From Asterias amurensis (Eukaryota > Echinodermata > Asteroidea > Forcipulatida > Asteriidae): DNA of 64,000 nt. The DNA is taken from the NCBI RefSeq assembly GCF_032118995.1, contig NC_092669.1:5827501-5891500 (forward strand), in the 5' to 3' direction. Below the pieces are notes generated by a model. That model did no database searches and was not told the DNA's origin. It worked only from the letters and a program-made list of their open reading frames with translations. Shown here in pieces: positions 53,801 to 64,000 of this stretch. The stretch's first letter is position 1. The number at the start of each line of letters is the position of its first letter. A program made the position numbers and the translations under genes.

Positions 53801-56800
53801 ATCCTTGTGGATAATATTCTAGTTATACACTGGTTAAACATGTCAAATGTCCGTTTCAAGCTACCACACAGTTGCAGCAATGCATGTTGTATTGTAAAGT
53901 TGGTACACATGAGTGGGAGAAACTATTAATCAACCTAACTTACAGTGATGAACTAATCAGAACCTCAAAGGTTATTTGCTGTCAAACATCTTTCTGTGAA
54001 AAGGAAAAGAAAGTGCTCTGGTACAAAATGAAGTCACTTGGAACACAGACCTTCATTAAAGGAACACGTTGCCTTGGATCGGACGAGTTGGTCAAAACAA
54101 AAGCGTTTGTAACCGTTTTTTATAAAATGCATATGGTTGGAAAGATGTTTTAAAAGTAGAATACAATGATCCACACAAGTTTGCCTCGAAATTGCGTGGT
54201 TTTCCTTCTACTGTGCGAACTAATATGGTCGGCCATTTATGGGAGTCAAAATTTTGACCCCCATAAATGGCCGACGTGTTAGTCGACAAGGTAAAAGGAA
54301 AACCACGCAATTTCGAGGCATGTTTGTGTGGATCATTGTATTCTACTTTTACAACATCTTTCTACCCATATGCATTTTATAAAAAAACGGTTACAAACGC
54401 TTTTCAAAGACCAACTCGACCGATCCAAGGCAACGTGTTCCTTTAATAATCTCCTAGTTGGATCGCTGAGCATAATGAATGTCACTACCTAGTACTAGAA
54501 GTCAAAGTTTGTTTCAAGCAAACAACAAAGCAGTTGTTGTACTCCATATAAACAATGACCATGGTAATATCCTTATGCAGTCGTGTGTTTCCTATAAAGA
54601 GATGACAGATGTGGAAATCAAAATAGTGGTGGCATTTAGTCATAGCATTTGTGCTCTTCCTTGAACCGTTGAAAAGTATATTCTCTCCTCCAGTAAGTTG
54701 ATTGTTCCACTGACCTTCTTTAACAAATGCTGTTGTTTTATGCAGTTACACATGTATGTATTGCAAAACTGTGTAGTGAGAAAGAATAAACAGCAGGGCC
54801 CAATTTCATGGCTCTGCTTACCGTAAGCACAGAATCAGCGCTTACGGAAGCAGGGAATTCTGTGCTTACGGCAAGCGTATTTCACGGGTTAGCGGCGAAG
54901 TTGGGCTTCTGCGCCTGCGTACTCCACGTTACTAGGCATTCTACGCTTACAAGGCTAGCGCAGATATTCGGCGCTTGCACGTAAGCGGGGAATCGCGATC
55001 ATAAGCGCAGAATTCGGCGGTAAGCAGAGCCATGAAATTTGGCCCAGATGTGCAACCTACAACAATTACTAAGTAGAGATTGGTCCATTACTTTTTTGTT
55101 TCATTAAAAAAAAACAATAATAATTGCAGCTGTGTTAACAATGTTTTGATTGGTGCAGGTTTTGTGAAAACACTGACAGGATTGAATCTACAGAGAAATC
55201 CACTTGAGTTTCCTCCTCCTAAAGTACTGGAAAGAGGAGTGAAGGAGATCTTGAGATACCTGAGAGATGCTAGTGGTGTAAGAGATAGACGTCTTATGTC
55301 TGCAGGTAACTAGAGTAACACATACAATCATCTTATTTCAGGCTGGTTTATAGATGGGCATGCAATGGTCGCACGCTGGTCACACGATGGAAATCTTGAC
55401 ACGGGATCATAAAAATCACAGTTTATATTGTCAGCGATGACTATAAACTCAGTGTTTTTTAGCGACCATCCCCCGACCGATTATAAACCGGCTATAACAG
55501 ATTGAGGCAACTTGTTTTATTAATTTTGGTTTTTACCCTTACACCAATGTGTGTTAGCACTGTATACTCAGCACTTTCCCGAGTCCTGTGAAAAAATATC
55601 ACAGGCATGTTACTCGGGTGGGATTCGAACCCACGACCCTTGCAATTCTAGAGCAGTGTCTTACCAACTAGACTACCGAGGTTGCCCGGTAGCTAGAGGC
55701 AGTTTAAATCCTATGTTTTGGCAGCGAGTTTTGTTTATAACCTGAAAACAGGCATGATATTCTTCCTAAAATTAGTCTGATTTTCGATTTTGTATTTTTT
55801 CTTTGGAAAAAGTTGTGATTAAATAGCCAGTGTATAAGGTCAGCTCTTGGATTCAACAAATTATTCCTACTTTTTCCTGAGGAACAAATATCATGCCTTT
55901 TATAATACTGTAGAACGCAGCATTACTGAACACTGAAATAACCAACATTTGGCAATACGGAACACGATTGATTTTTGTGCACAAGACATGCACATGTACC
56001 AAATAGTTGGCTAAAATGCTGACATGCATTCGCCAAACTAGAAAAATGTCTGATAACTTAACATTAAAAAAAAAAAAAATGTTGAATTGCTTAGAAAGAC
56101 AAATAAGTGTTTGAATAGATGGAAAGCCAATTTGTTTTCCAAGTTGTCTAATTATGGAAGTTACACATAGAAGCTTCCACACTACATTTATGTAAGTAGA
56201 ACACTCAAACTGATAAAATAATAAATCGTTTGTTAAGGTATTTGGTAGGATCATACTTCCTGCAAATGCGGATGCAAAGCGAGTGTAGACGTCACAAATT
56301 CGCAACGAATAATTCGCAGCAGTTCAACTCTGCTCAACTCACTTGCGAATATCGCAGCAAAAGGATGGTTGTGACCTCAAATTCATGTCAATTTCGCATC
56401 GCATTTTCAAGAAGTATGAACCAGGCTTTACACTTTGAGTTTTTTCTAAACGTTAATGAAGTCTTATCCATTTCTATTCTTTTAAAGTAAACTCAAATTG
56501 TTTCCATTTGTTTGGATCAAACATTCTGTACTTTTTCTCTGATCACAATGGAGTGTCAATCTAAATGACTGACTTCATGTCTTGATTGTATGGTTTAGAT
56601 ATACAGCTTGAAGACCTTCATTTGAGTGACTCAGTCCGCAATTCTTCCGAGAGTGATGGAGATTGCCATGGTAGTGAAGGTAATGAAGAGCAGATGATGA
56701 GACAAAGCAGGAAGCTGCAGTCAGGTAGTCATCATTCTATACACTCAGTGGGGAGTACAGAGGATCTAGAATTCCCAAGACCAACATCTGTCTCATTACA

Positions 56801-59800
56801 TCGGCACATGTCATATGAAGAGTATCGCCAACTTCAGTATGAGAAATTCAAACGAGCCGGTGCACTAGGTGTGCTTGGGAGAGACAAGTAAGTTGTTAAA
56901 GGGACACGTTGCCTTGGATCCGCCGAGTTGGTCTTTAAAAAGTGTTTGAAGCCGTTTGTTATTAAATGCAAAAAGTTACATAGATAATTTTAAAGTAGAG
57001 TTTAACTATACACGCAGACATGTCTCGAAATTTGACTGTTTTCCTTGTATGATGCTAAGAAACACGGTCTGCCATTTTGTTGAGTCAAAATTTTGACTCC
57101 ATAAAATGGCCGACCGTGTTAGTTCGCAACGTAAAAGGAAAACAGTGTTTGGAGTGATACTTGTGTGGATCATGATATTCTACTTTTAGAATATCTTTCT
57201 AACCTTTTGCATTTCATAACAAACGGTTCCAAACGCTTTTTTAAGACCGACTCCTGATCCAAGGCATCGTGTTCCTTTAAACTTCATGTACTATACTTCG
57301 TACACAAGTTTAATATGGACAAATGTATCGCTTCAGTTTGTTAAATGTTCAGCCTTATTGGATGTGGAGTACAGACAAGCTTTATTTTGCCATATTCCAC
57401 ATGCAGGCATGTGATAATGAATGTATTACCTGACTACTCAACATGAGAACAAAATGAATAATCGTTCTTAACCATGTTAACGGCACAGGTAGGTGTTCGG
57501 ATTTCATTGTTTGCAGTCTTGTATTATGACTGTTTGTACACAGATCCTTGTTGTTTGATTGGTAGAACATTTTGTCACATGTCATCTATTATATTGTTAT
57601 GTGTTTTTTGACGTGGTTCTCCACAACTTAATATTGGAGTCCAATATAGACAGTTATTGGATGCTTTGCAGTGCTGTTTTTATCAAAGACTCCTTTCTAG
57701 TGCAGATAATAAAAGACAATAATAATCATGATACCCAAGCGTATAAAGTGCCCTGATCATTTAGACATGCTCTACAGGGCGCTGAACATGAAAATATAAG
57801 GACAAATTAAAAAATAAGAAACAAAATTATAACAACCGAATTATAACACCAGATATTCATATTATATAAGAATCCAGGGAGAGACATAAGGGAGAGACAT
57901 TTTGGTTCCTCTCTAACTTACATACCATGTACAATTGTCAAAAAATTGATAGCCATTATACACTTTCGGAACAGAAAAAAAAAAAAATCATAGATTTACA
58001 AATAATTTACAGGGTTTACAGAAGGTACGTAATGGTGAAAGACTTCTCTTGAAATATTATTCCATGAAATGCTTTACTTTTTGAGAAAACATAAAAACAA
58101 CTATCAATTCTCGATATCGAGAATTACGGATTTAGTTTAAACACATGTCATGACTCGGTGAAACGTGCAGAAACAAGGGTGGGTTTTCCGAAAGTGTCCA
58201 ATGGCTTTAATTGAGTGTTGTCACTCAAGCTACATGTATATGTTTGTTGGATGGTCATGATGGTGGATGTTTGTCCGGCACTTAAAAAAGCACTGCTTTA
58301 CAGGAAACAAACAGACAAATAATGTAAGCTGTTGCTGCTTAACACAAATGTCATATAAATATATGTAAGAATGTGAGGTCATAGTGACAGACAAGGGCAG
58401 CTGAGTAGTGTTTGGATTATTTACTTTTAAATACAAAAGACAAAATAACACTGGGGTTCAACCTGGACTATGACATCAAATGGATACATTTCAAACTATA
58501 ACTCAAATCCTTGAGCAAACGATCTGCCCGGTATATATGGATACTAAAGGTTTCTTGATATAAGAGTATCAAAGATTATAGAGCACCGCAAGGCGCAAGA
58601 TGCGGAACTGAAGCCATACCTATTGTTGGAACGTGAAATACGCATGGGCGCCATTTCAGCAAGTGAATGTTTTGTTTCCCATTGATAGGACTGGTCATTG
58701 TCTGCACAGGTCTATTGTTGTATCAAAATAGTTACTTGCTGAAATGCCGTCTAGTGGGATTTCACATTCCAGCCCGAGTTCCGCATCTTGCGCCTTGCGG
58801 CGCTCTATAATCTTTGGTAGTATGTTGTGTGCAATATGGATAAAGCAATTGTTGACCATCTTGATGACATGCAGCTTGATAGAAGGCTCTTCTGAATTAA
58901 GAATCGGACATAGAGGATTACCTAGTACTAGGATGCTGTGAGTATTATATCAACAAGCACCTTCTCACTTTATACATCACTAAACTAGGTCAGTCTTACA
59001 AAAGACTTGATAAACTACATCATCATCACACTGTTAGTTGGCACTCTCAATGCACATTATTTAACTGATTATCATGCAGAAGGGGTGCGAGTCAGTATGA
59101 TCATTCTCATCACTGTACTAGCTAGGTAACACTCAATGCACAGTCACATACATGTACACAAGCAATCTACAAACATCAACGTTTTGTAATATTGTGAGAT
59201 TAAGCACAACACTTCAATGACCATGGCACACTAGCCAGTATAAAACCCTCAATGCACATTGACACACCATTGAAACACCCAGTCAAACAGTACATAGGAT
59301 ATTTTGAGTTTAAACACCATCCCATGATCTTACACAATGCGTCAGTAATCTGGATGCAGACCCAGCCAGCAAGTCAAACTTTGGGATTCTAGGAACATCC
59401 ATAACATGATTTGAGAGTTCGGGTTTATGGCAGTCGTTGTCCTGTTGTTGTGTCATAAGGGATCATTTGATTATATGTATTCTCAAATAGCCCATGTCAT
59501 CTGTATTAATTTTGTTGTTTTTTACCCATATATACACCAATGTATGTCAGCACTGTATACTCAATACTTTCCCGAGTCCTGTGAACATAGTCACAGGCAT
59601 ATTACTCGGGTGGGATTCGAACCCACGACCCTTGCAATTCTAGACCAGTGTCTTACCAACTAGACTACAGAGGTTGCCGGTAGCTAGAGGCAGTTAAAAT
59701 CCTATGTTTTGGCAGGGGTACCGCAACAATACATGTATATGTTAAACTTGCATATGGGGGATAAAGAATATTAATTTTTGTTTTTACCCATACACCGATA

Positions 59801-62800
59801 CGTGTCAGCACTGTATGAAGTACTTTCCTGAGTCCTGCGAAAAAAATGTCATCTTTGTTGATATTTTAGTAGTGTCCAGCAGTGTATGACAGGGTAGGCT
59901 GTTATAAAAAATACATGTTCCCCAAACAGACAGGATTCATGGCACAAAAAGGGAGAGTTCTGCAGCACGAAGACAAGAGGTAGAATTCTGCAGCAATTTC
60001 CCATAGAGAGCCATTATGATGTACACCTCCCTTTAATGACATTGGGCATGTGACTGGTGTGCATCAAGACACACTGCATACATGTAATGTGCACATGTAC
60101 ATTCTTAGATATATAAGGCCAAATAAAAAATGAAAACAGTTGATCGTCCCCACCCGCATGCTTTTTGGGGGCCGCATCTTTTTTTTTTCCTTTTTTTTCT
60201 TCTTTGATTTTTGTAAATATAAAAAATGAAAAATAAAACAATATTAGTGAATGCCTACCAGCAAACCCTTTAAGTGTGATAATCTGACCCTGTTAAAGGA
60301 ACATGTTGCCTTGGATCGGACGAGTTGGTCTATAAAAAGCGTTTTGTAACCGTTTTCTATAAAATGCATATGATTGGAACGGTGTTGTAAAAGTAGAATA
60401 CAATGATCCACACAAATTTGCCTCGAAATTGCGTGGTTTTCATTTTACTGCGCGAACTAACACAGTCGGCCATTTATGGGAGTCAAAAATTTGACTCCCA
60501 TACATGGCCGACCGTGTTAGTCGACGAGGTAAAAGGAAAACCGTGCAATTTCGAGGCATGTTTGTGTGAATCATTGTGTTCTACTTTTAAAACATTTTTC
60601 TACCCATGTGCATTTTATAACAAACGCTTTTCAAAGACCAACTCGACCGATCCAAGGCAACGTGTTCCTTTAAGACAGGTCCCCATGCAACAAATAGATA
60701 TAAAATAAGTTTGCGGTTGGTTCTAACTGAAGAATTAGTGGCCTGTGGCCATCTTGGAAAAATAATTAAAAATAATAAATATAAAGGCCTGCATCCTACT
60801 CTTTTTTTTTTTATCCGGACGATCAACTGGTATTTTTTTTTATTTGGCCTAAGAGTATCCCAAGATGTTACCGATGCTGCCAATGTCTTGGGATGGATCG
60901 ATATATGAGGTCCAAAGCTTTGCTAAAGTAATGAAAGAGGATGACATAGTCAATGTGGTATGACTTGGTAAGAAGTGTTGCCCAGTCATGAATTACATTG
61001 GTGAGCTGAGTACACATTCCAATGACTGAAGCTGGCATTCATTGTTTCTGCGGTGGCTTCCCCACTATAGAGCAATTGGTCTTAGGGTCCTCTCTCAGCT
61101 CATAATTCTCTCCCCCCCCCCCCCATTTAAATTTTTTCGTCCTATTTAAAAACGTTTGTTGTAGTTTTCAAAATGTATGTGTGCTTGGATCTAGTGCTTT
61201 TTTAAATGAATGTGCAATGTTTTTCTGTGTAAATTTTTAATATTTTATCTTAAGTTCACTTCCGTAGATTATTATTAGCTGGGATCCATGGGAGATCAGT
61301 GAGTTTTTTCTTACTGAATGGATTTCCCAGGATAAACAAGAAATAAATAAATAAATAAATAATTCAGATTGGAATCGCTAGAAATGGTTGACCAGTTTAC
61401 TGGAAGTCATCCGTTTTATTTAGCCATTATATGTACTTCTAGTTTACCATGTTTACCATTATTCTTGTTACATGCTCTATTGCCTGGATACTTTCATGAT
61501 GATAGAACTGACACTTGTGATTCAAAAGAAGATCCATGTCAGTGAGTTCAATATAGACGATGTGACCTATGTTTACATTCAAACCGCCCTCTGTTGACAA
61601 AACACTATATAGGTCATGTTTCGCCGGGCACTGAGTTGTGTAGTCATAGTAAGATTGCGTACACTTTCTAGCTGGCTGCCAGAACACAAAGGTTTTGCCC
61701 GGCGGTATGCGCGAGAATCTTGTTATGGTTTTTGTGTGACGTCAGAGGTCACATCGTCTATAAGCATGATGTACTGCAATGTCTGGAATGTCGTGTAGCC
61801 ACAGTATTGAAATGTTATGATTTTAATTTCAGGCGTAAGAAGAAGAGGCGAAAGCGAGTGCGGACTCCCCCATTACTTGACTCTCTTGAATCTCGCATGG
61901 CAGAAGAAAAACGACTGGCTAAACTCAGAGAGCTTCAGCAGAAACAAATGCTCATTGAACAGCGGAGAAAGTAAGAAGTATATTCTTTATAGACGTTAAT
62001 TTGCATCGGGATAAAGAATGTTAATTTTGGTTTTTACCCATATACACCAATTTGTGTTAGAACTGTGTACTCAGTACTTACCCGAGTTCTGTGAACAAAA
62101 AAACAACTCGCAGGCATCACCTTTGCAATTCTAGAGCAGTGTCATCTTGTATTGTGTTGCATTATATTTGTAATAAAAATGAACAACATTAGTTCAAGAC
62201 ACATCATAAACAGATCATATCCATGGGTAAACAGAGCATTAAGATCCAAAGAGGCATTTGGCAACCCAAAACAGAGCTTTTGCCCAACCCAGAGCACACA
62301 TGATGACAGATCAAAGACAATGCATCAATGATCATCTTTATTTGCGTATGCGCTCATGACTTCAGACTGGAGAACAGAGCCTGAAGCTGAATTCAAAGCC
62401 GAAGCCATGGTTTCGAAAAGGGCTAAAGACTAATAAGCTGTCTTCACAAAGCAGATGAAATGTTACTAGGGTTTATATCATGTATGCTTACAGACAATTG
62501 ATAACATTCAGGATTCAAAGATAGTTGTATCTGATGATTTGACTGAGATGAATATTTGATTGCAGAGATCAACAATTGTTAGACGATTGGCGCACTGAAA
62601 CTAAAGAGATGCAGCGGAAACATTACATCAAAGCGATCAAAAATGCACAGCAAGGTAAGGACTAAGTTGTCAAGAATGGCATAAAATAATCCCATTTTAT
62701 TCTTATCTTAAATATTACTGCTTATACATGTACAAAGATTTTAGTTATTTGTGCCAAAAAAAAAACTTGTAACATGGTATTGGCAATCATGCTTAGGTCC

Positions 62801-64000
62801 TACTACTTGGCGTCAACTCGCCGTCAACTCAACCACTACGCAGATGGCTGGTATTGATGAACCAAGTCGTTAGCAATCAATTTACACAAAGCACAATACA
62901 TAATACACTATGCGGACCGGTAATTGACGTCTTGGGCCAAGACTATTCAGTTTTCTGGAAAGCGCCCTCTGTTTTCCATGTTGTACAAGCCCTGAAAAAG
63001 CAAGATGGCGGTCGATGGCTTTGCTGCTTCGCGATCATTTTTTCACAAGAACAAAACTCAAATAAATGTAGTAAAAATAACCGAAATGTAACCTAAAAAA
63101 GGCTTATGAACATGCCTCTTTTGTGAATTTTAAATGTATATTGGTTGAGTTGACTGCGAGTTGACGGCACCAAGCGAGTTGACGGCAAGTAGTATACCCT
63201 CATGCTTTCAGTGTTATGAAATGTAAATATACATTCATAAATACCTCAGACAGTTTCGCTATTCCTATTGGTGGAGAGCGCGTCACGTGGGTGCATATAA
63301 ACCTTTGTTTATGACTAGTAAAAAGTGTTGAAACATGGGCGTGACACGCGAGTTTGCACCTTAGCTTATAAGACAGTTTCTTCATTCCTACTGGTCGAGA
63401 GCAACGGCCGAGACAGTTGTGCTACATCACGCGATACGCGCACAGCATTCACTTATAAGGAGTTGTTTACCCGAGGGCCTTGACTGGGCCTTACCATTTC
63501 ATACATGTACACCGTAGCTGGAGGGGTGTTGTGTTGAGAGAAATCATTGAAAAATTATAATTTTTTGCATTTATTTTACGTTTTGACCAAAAGTGTTGAT
63601 GTTTTTTGACCGAAAAGGTATTTATGAATGGGAATTAAAGTGTGTTGAATCGGTTTTCATCTAGTGGTTTAAACCCACCGAGGCCTGGTTCTTGATAATT
63701 TACCACGACTTCGTCACGGTAAAATTATCAAGAACCAGGCCTCGTTGGGATTAAACCACTAGTTGAAAACCTCTTCACCACACATTGATTCCCTTATGTA
63801 TAGGACATACATCTGCAGTGAATACAAATCAAACTGTCTGCATAAAACTTCATGACATGAGGTAGGAAAGTCTTTTACAATGTATTTTGAGAAATAATAG
63901 TCACAGACGAAAGGAATTACTCAACAAGAAGCTTAATGAAATTAATCAATTCTTTTATTATATAATTACAGGTATGCCATGGAAGTACAAGGGTAAATAA
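50683..64000 (+). CDS. LRRC27: LRRC27-like leucine-rich repeat protein (8 exons visible)
   Basis: Exons 50683-50853, 52200-52330, 52603-52661, 55159-55305, 56599-56887, 61833-61970, 62566-62654 and 63972-64000 join in phase to 351 codons. The N-terminal 170 residues form leucine-rich repeats (LDISRRGLTHIP, YVYLEGNDISHVP, LKWLDLRNNQLKELP, LKTLLLEGNQLKELP, LTGLNLQRNPLEFPP) with a cap ERGVKEILRYLRDAS. The last repeat with LEFPP and the following helix match vertebrate LRRC27, and exon sizes suit it. The C-terminal part has a Ser/acidic stretch, a basic patch KRKKKRRKRVR and a charged helix likely to be coiled coil (EEKRLAKLRELQQKQML). The molecular role of LRRC27 is poorly known. The final TAA (63998-64000) may be the true stop, or the gene may continue through AAGG|GTAAAT; human LRRC27 is longer (from memory). 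Confidence 0.88.
50872..51116. repeat. Family C fold-back element (C5)
   Basis: AAGGCCCAATTTCATAGAGC to GCTCTATGAAATTGGGCCC, with near-perfect long arms. It starts 19 bases after the exon 1 donor. Confidence 0.9.
51117..51682. other. LRRC27-like intron 1, nothing recognised
   Basis: No gene or repeat supported. Confidence 0.4.
51683..52073. mobile_element. Family A element (A17), complete
   Basis: TTAA (51683-51686), AGGCAGTGGACACTATTGG; ends GTCCACTGCCT, TTAA (52070-52073). Confidence 0.92.
52200..52330 (+). CDS. LRRC27: LRRC27-like exon 2: two LRRs
   Basis: Acceptor TTGACAG, donor GG|GTAAGT. Encodes YVYLEGNDISHVPSQLF and LKWLDLRNNQLKELPTSI. The 3' part is duplicated downstream at about 52453-52511. 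Confidence 0.9.
52343..52511 (+). repeat. Partial duplicate of A17 end plus exon 2 end
   Basis: About 52353-52452 copies the intron from 52025 (GTGGAGGCTAGCCTTTGACA to TTTTCAATAAACAAACAA). About 52453-52511 copies the end of exon 2 with its donor and following intron (AAGGAGTTGCCAACATCCAT to GGGTAAGTTGCACGG). The region between, with the acceptor, was lost. Confidence 0.9.
52603..52661 (+). CDS. LRRC27: LRRC27-like exon 3: short LRR exon
   Basis: A 59-bp exon, acceptor GATTGTAG, donor G|GTAAGC. Encodes CLKTLLLEGNQLKELPCEL, one LRR. Confidence 0.9.
52747..52973. repeat. Family C fold-back element (C6)
   Basis: GGGCCAATTTCATAGAGCTGC to GCAGCTCTATGAAATTGGGCC. Confidence 0.85.
52985..53250. repeat. 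Diverged family C-like repeat (C7)
   Basis: Contains GTAAGCACAAAACGGCTGCT and ATGAAATTTGGCCC at the right, and TACGGTAAACAGCTTTATGA within; the left end is unclear. Confidence 0.5.
53409..53736. mobile_element. Family A element with central deletion (A18)
   Basis: TTAA (53409-53412), AGGCAGTAGACACTATTGG; ends GTCCACTGCCT, TTAA (53733-53736). The central GAGACCTC palindrome is missing (junction GAAGTAAATTTTAAACGC). Confidence 0.92.
53737..54055 (+). other. Unexplained intron sequence with open frames
   Basis: Two overlapping open frames (for example LINLTYSDELIRTS) and the segment after element B5 (54447-54663) look more protein-like than the neighbouring introns but match nothing I know. 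Possibly remains of an old transposon or unused exon. Confidence 0.2.
54056..54446. mobile_element. Family B element (B5), complete
   Basis: TTAA (54056-54059), AGGAACACGTTGCCTTGG; ends CAACGTGTTCCT, TTAA (54443-54446). Confidence 0.93.
54797..55045. repeat. Family C-like fold-back (C8)
   Basis: GGGCCCAATTTCATGGCTCT to AGAGCCATGAAATTTGGCCC. The arms repeat CTTACG / CGTAAGC blocks, a distinct subfamily. Confidence 0.85.
55159..55305 (+). CDS. LRRC27: LRRC27-like exon 4: last LRR and cap
   Basis: Acceptor GGTGCAG, donor G|GTAACT. Encodes GFVKTLTGLNLQRNPLEFPP and then VLERGVKEILRYLRD. This is the segment most diagnostic of LRRC27. Confidence 0.92.
55343..55497. repeat. Small inverted-repeat element
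   Basis: GGCTGGTTTATAGATGG at the left and CCGATTATAAACCGGC at the right; immediately follows exon 4. Confidence 0.6.
55516..55735 (-). mobile_element. SINE S2 (S2d)
   Basis: TTAATTTTGGTTTTTACCC at the left; the tRNA-like part on minus (CTCGGTAGTCTAGTTGGTAA and GTGGGTTCGAATCCCACCC) is complete; the 3' GGGTACCGCAACG part is lost. Confidence 0.85.
55736..56598. other. LRRC27-like intron 4, rest
   Basis: No gene supported; poly-A near 56065-56079. Confidence 0.4.
56599..56887 (+). CDS. LRRC27: LRRC27-like exon 5: Ser/acidic region
   Basis: Acceptor TGGTTTAG, donor AA|GTAAGT. Encodes IQLEDLHLSDS, an SESDGDCHGSEGNEE stretch, many histidines and serines, and YEEYRQLQYEKFKRAG. A family B element starts 8 bases beyond the exon. 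Confidence 0.85.
56896..57280. mobile_element. Family B element (B6) next to a splice donor
   Basis: TTAA (56896-56899), AGGGACACGTTGCCTTGG; ends ATCGTGTTCCT, TTAA (57277-57280). More diverged than B5. Confidence 0.9.
57281..57945. other. LRRC27-like intron 5, nothing recognised
   Basis: No gene or repeat supported. Confidence 0.4.
57946..58210. mobile_element. Family E element (E2)
   Basis: Left GATAGCCATTATACACTTTC, right CGAAAGTGTCCAATGGCT, TTAA (58207-58210). Contains a TTCTCGATATCGAGAA palindrome. Confidence 0.8.
58570..58817. mobile_element. Terminal-inverted-repeat element, 0.25 kb
   Basis: CAAAGATTATAGAGCACCGC...GCGGCGCTCTATAATCTTTG with GCAAGGCGCAAGATGCGGAA in the arms. Confidence 0.85.
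58818..59511. other. LRRC27-like intron 5, nothing recognised
   Basis: Degenerate CTCAATGCACA-type motifs recur near 59047, 59132 and 59250; no gene. Confidence 0.35.
59512..59852 (-). mobile_element. SINE S2 (S2e) plus a second truncated copy
   Basis: A complete copy to about 59765 (minus-strand GTGGGTTCGAATCCCACCC); then TTAATTTTTGTTTTTACCC starts a second copy that stops after about 80 bases. The tandem order is the same as at 14.5-15.0 kb. Confidence 0.82.
60293..60672. mobile_element. Family B element (B7), complete
   Basis: TTAA (60293-60296), AGGAACATGTTGCCTTGG; ends CAACGTGTTCCT, TTAA (60669-60672). Confidence 0.93.
60673..61551. other. Intron stretch with LINE-like AAATA tail
   Basis: TTTCCCAGGATAAACAAG followed by (AAATA)n at about 61333-61362 resembles a non-LTR retroelement 3' end. 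Poly-C near 61113-61122. Otherwise nothing. Confidence 0.4.
61552..61762. mobile_element. Inverted-repeat element J (J2)
   Basis: TATAGACGATGTGACCT to GAGGTCACATCGTCTATA. Nearly the same as J1 at 18.8 kb; ends about 70 bases before exon 6. Confidence 0.9.
61833..61970 (+). CDS. LRRC27: LRRC27-like exon 6: basic patch and coiled coil
   Basis: Acceptor AATTTCAG, donor AA|GTAAGA. Encodes RKKKRRKRVRTPPLLDSLES and then a highly charged helix. Confidence 0.85.
61993..62140 (-). mobile_element. SINE S2 with internal deletion (S2f)
   Basis: GTTAATTTGCATCGGGATAA, TTAATTTTGGTTTTTACCC, TTTGTGTTAGAACTGTGTAC; the B-box region is deleted. Directly after exon 6. Confidence 0.7.
62566..62654 (+). CDS. LRRC27: LRRC27-like exon 7
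   Basis: Acceptor GATTGCAG, donor G|GTAAGG. Encodes DQQLLDDWRTETKEMQRKHY then IKAIKNAQQ, continuing the charged helix. Confidence 0.82.
62801..63194. mobile_element. Inverted-repeat element, TACTACTTGG ends
   Basis: TACTACTTGGCGTCAACTCG...GAGTTGACGGCAAGTAGTA, about 0.4 kb; the right end carries an extra GCGAGTTGACGGCACCAA copy. Confidence 0.8.
63195..63651. other. LRRC27-like last intron, loose direct repeat
   Basis: AGACAGTTTCGCTATTCCTATTGG-like sequence recurs (GACAGTTTCTTCATTCCTAC at about 63372); no gene. Confidence 0.35.
63652..63772. repeat. Near-perfect hairpin of 120 bp
   Basis: Arms of about 55 bp: GGTTTTCATCTAGTGGTTTA with GAGGCCTGGTTCTTGATAAT, and their complements, around CACGACTTCGTCACGG. 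Confidence 0.92.
63972..64000 (+). CDS. LRRC27: LRRC27-like exon 8, end uncertain
   Basis: Acceptor ATTACAG, then GMPWKYKGK and TAA on the last three bases of the window. AAGG|GTAAAT inside it could equally be a donor, so whether this is the protein end cannot be decided here. Confidence 0.55.

Overview
The window looks like nuclear DNA of a marine invertebrate deuterostome, most likely an echinoderm and probably a sea star. Reasons: spliced genes with GT-AG introns; metazoan families (an SLC16-type transporter, an LRRC27-like leucine-rich repeat protein, and a receptor built of YWTD, EGF and sushi modules); tRNA-derived SINEs; and very dense short inverted-repeat elements. The sea star assignment rests partly on remembered resemblance of two of these elements to sea star sequences and is an inference.

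Three protein-coding genes can be assembled by eye from exons whose splice phases agree throughout. (1) About 0.7-15.4 kb, minus strand: an 11-exon gene for a single-pass receptor-like protein of about 610 residues: signal peptide, six-bladed YWTD beta-propeller, EGF-like domain, three sushi (CCP) domains, transmembrane helix and a 57-residue tyrosine-containing tail. (2) About 30.7-40.9 kb, plus strand: a 4-exon monocarboxylate-transporter-like SLC16/MFS gene (431 residues). (3) About 50.7 kb to the right edge, plus strand: an LRRC27-like gene with 8 visible coding exons (350 codons up to a stop, or a continuing donor, on the last bases of the window).

The rest is intron and intergenic DNA filled with mobile and tandem repeats. 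The commonest are TTAA-flanked short inverted-repeat elements. I call them family A (about 400 bp, termini AGGCAGTGGACAC), family B (about 385 bp, near-perfect palindrome, termini AGGAACACGTTGCC), family D (AGTCACCTGG) and family E (AGCCATTGG). The TTAA target and the terminal pattern suggest piggyBac-type mobilisation (inference). Other repeats are fold-back family C (GCCCAATTTCATAGAGC ends), SINE families S1 and S2, LINE 3' fragments, a compact LTR retrotransposon without pol (33.2-36.0 kb) in intron 1 of the transporter, and many minisatellites. Several insertions are nested, which gives relative ages.

By region: 0-15.5 kb receptor gene; 15.5-30.6 kb intergenic, nested inverted-repeat elements, four tandem arrays, a 586-bp exact-looking duplication, a LINE fragment and a large fold-back with inverted 16-bp arrays; 30.6-41 kb transporter; 41-50.6 kb intergenic inverted-repeat elements with a possible non-coding first exon; 50.6-64 kb LRRC27-like gene. 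The genes have no evident common pathway. I found no clearly new molecular system. The best leads are the receptor architecture with its recently duplicated sushi exon, the nested TTAA element swarm, fold-backs whose arms have become tandem arrays, and a partly duplicated LRRC27 exon.
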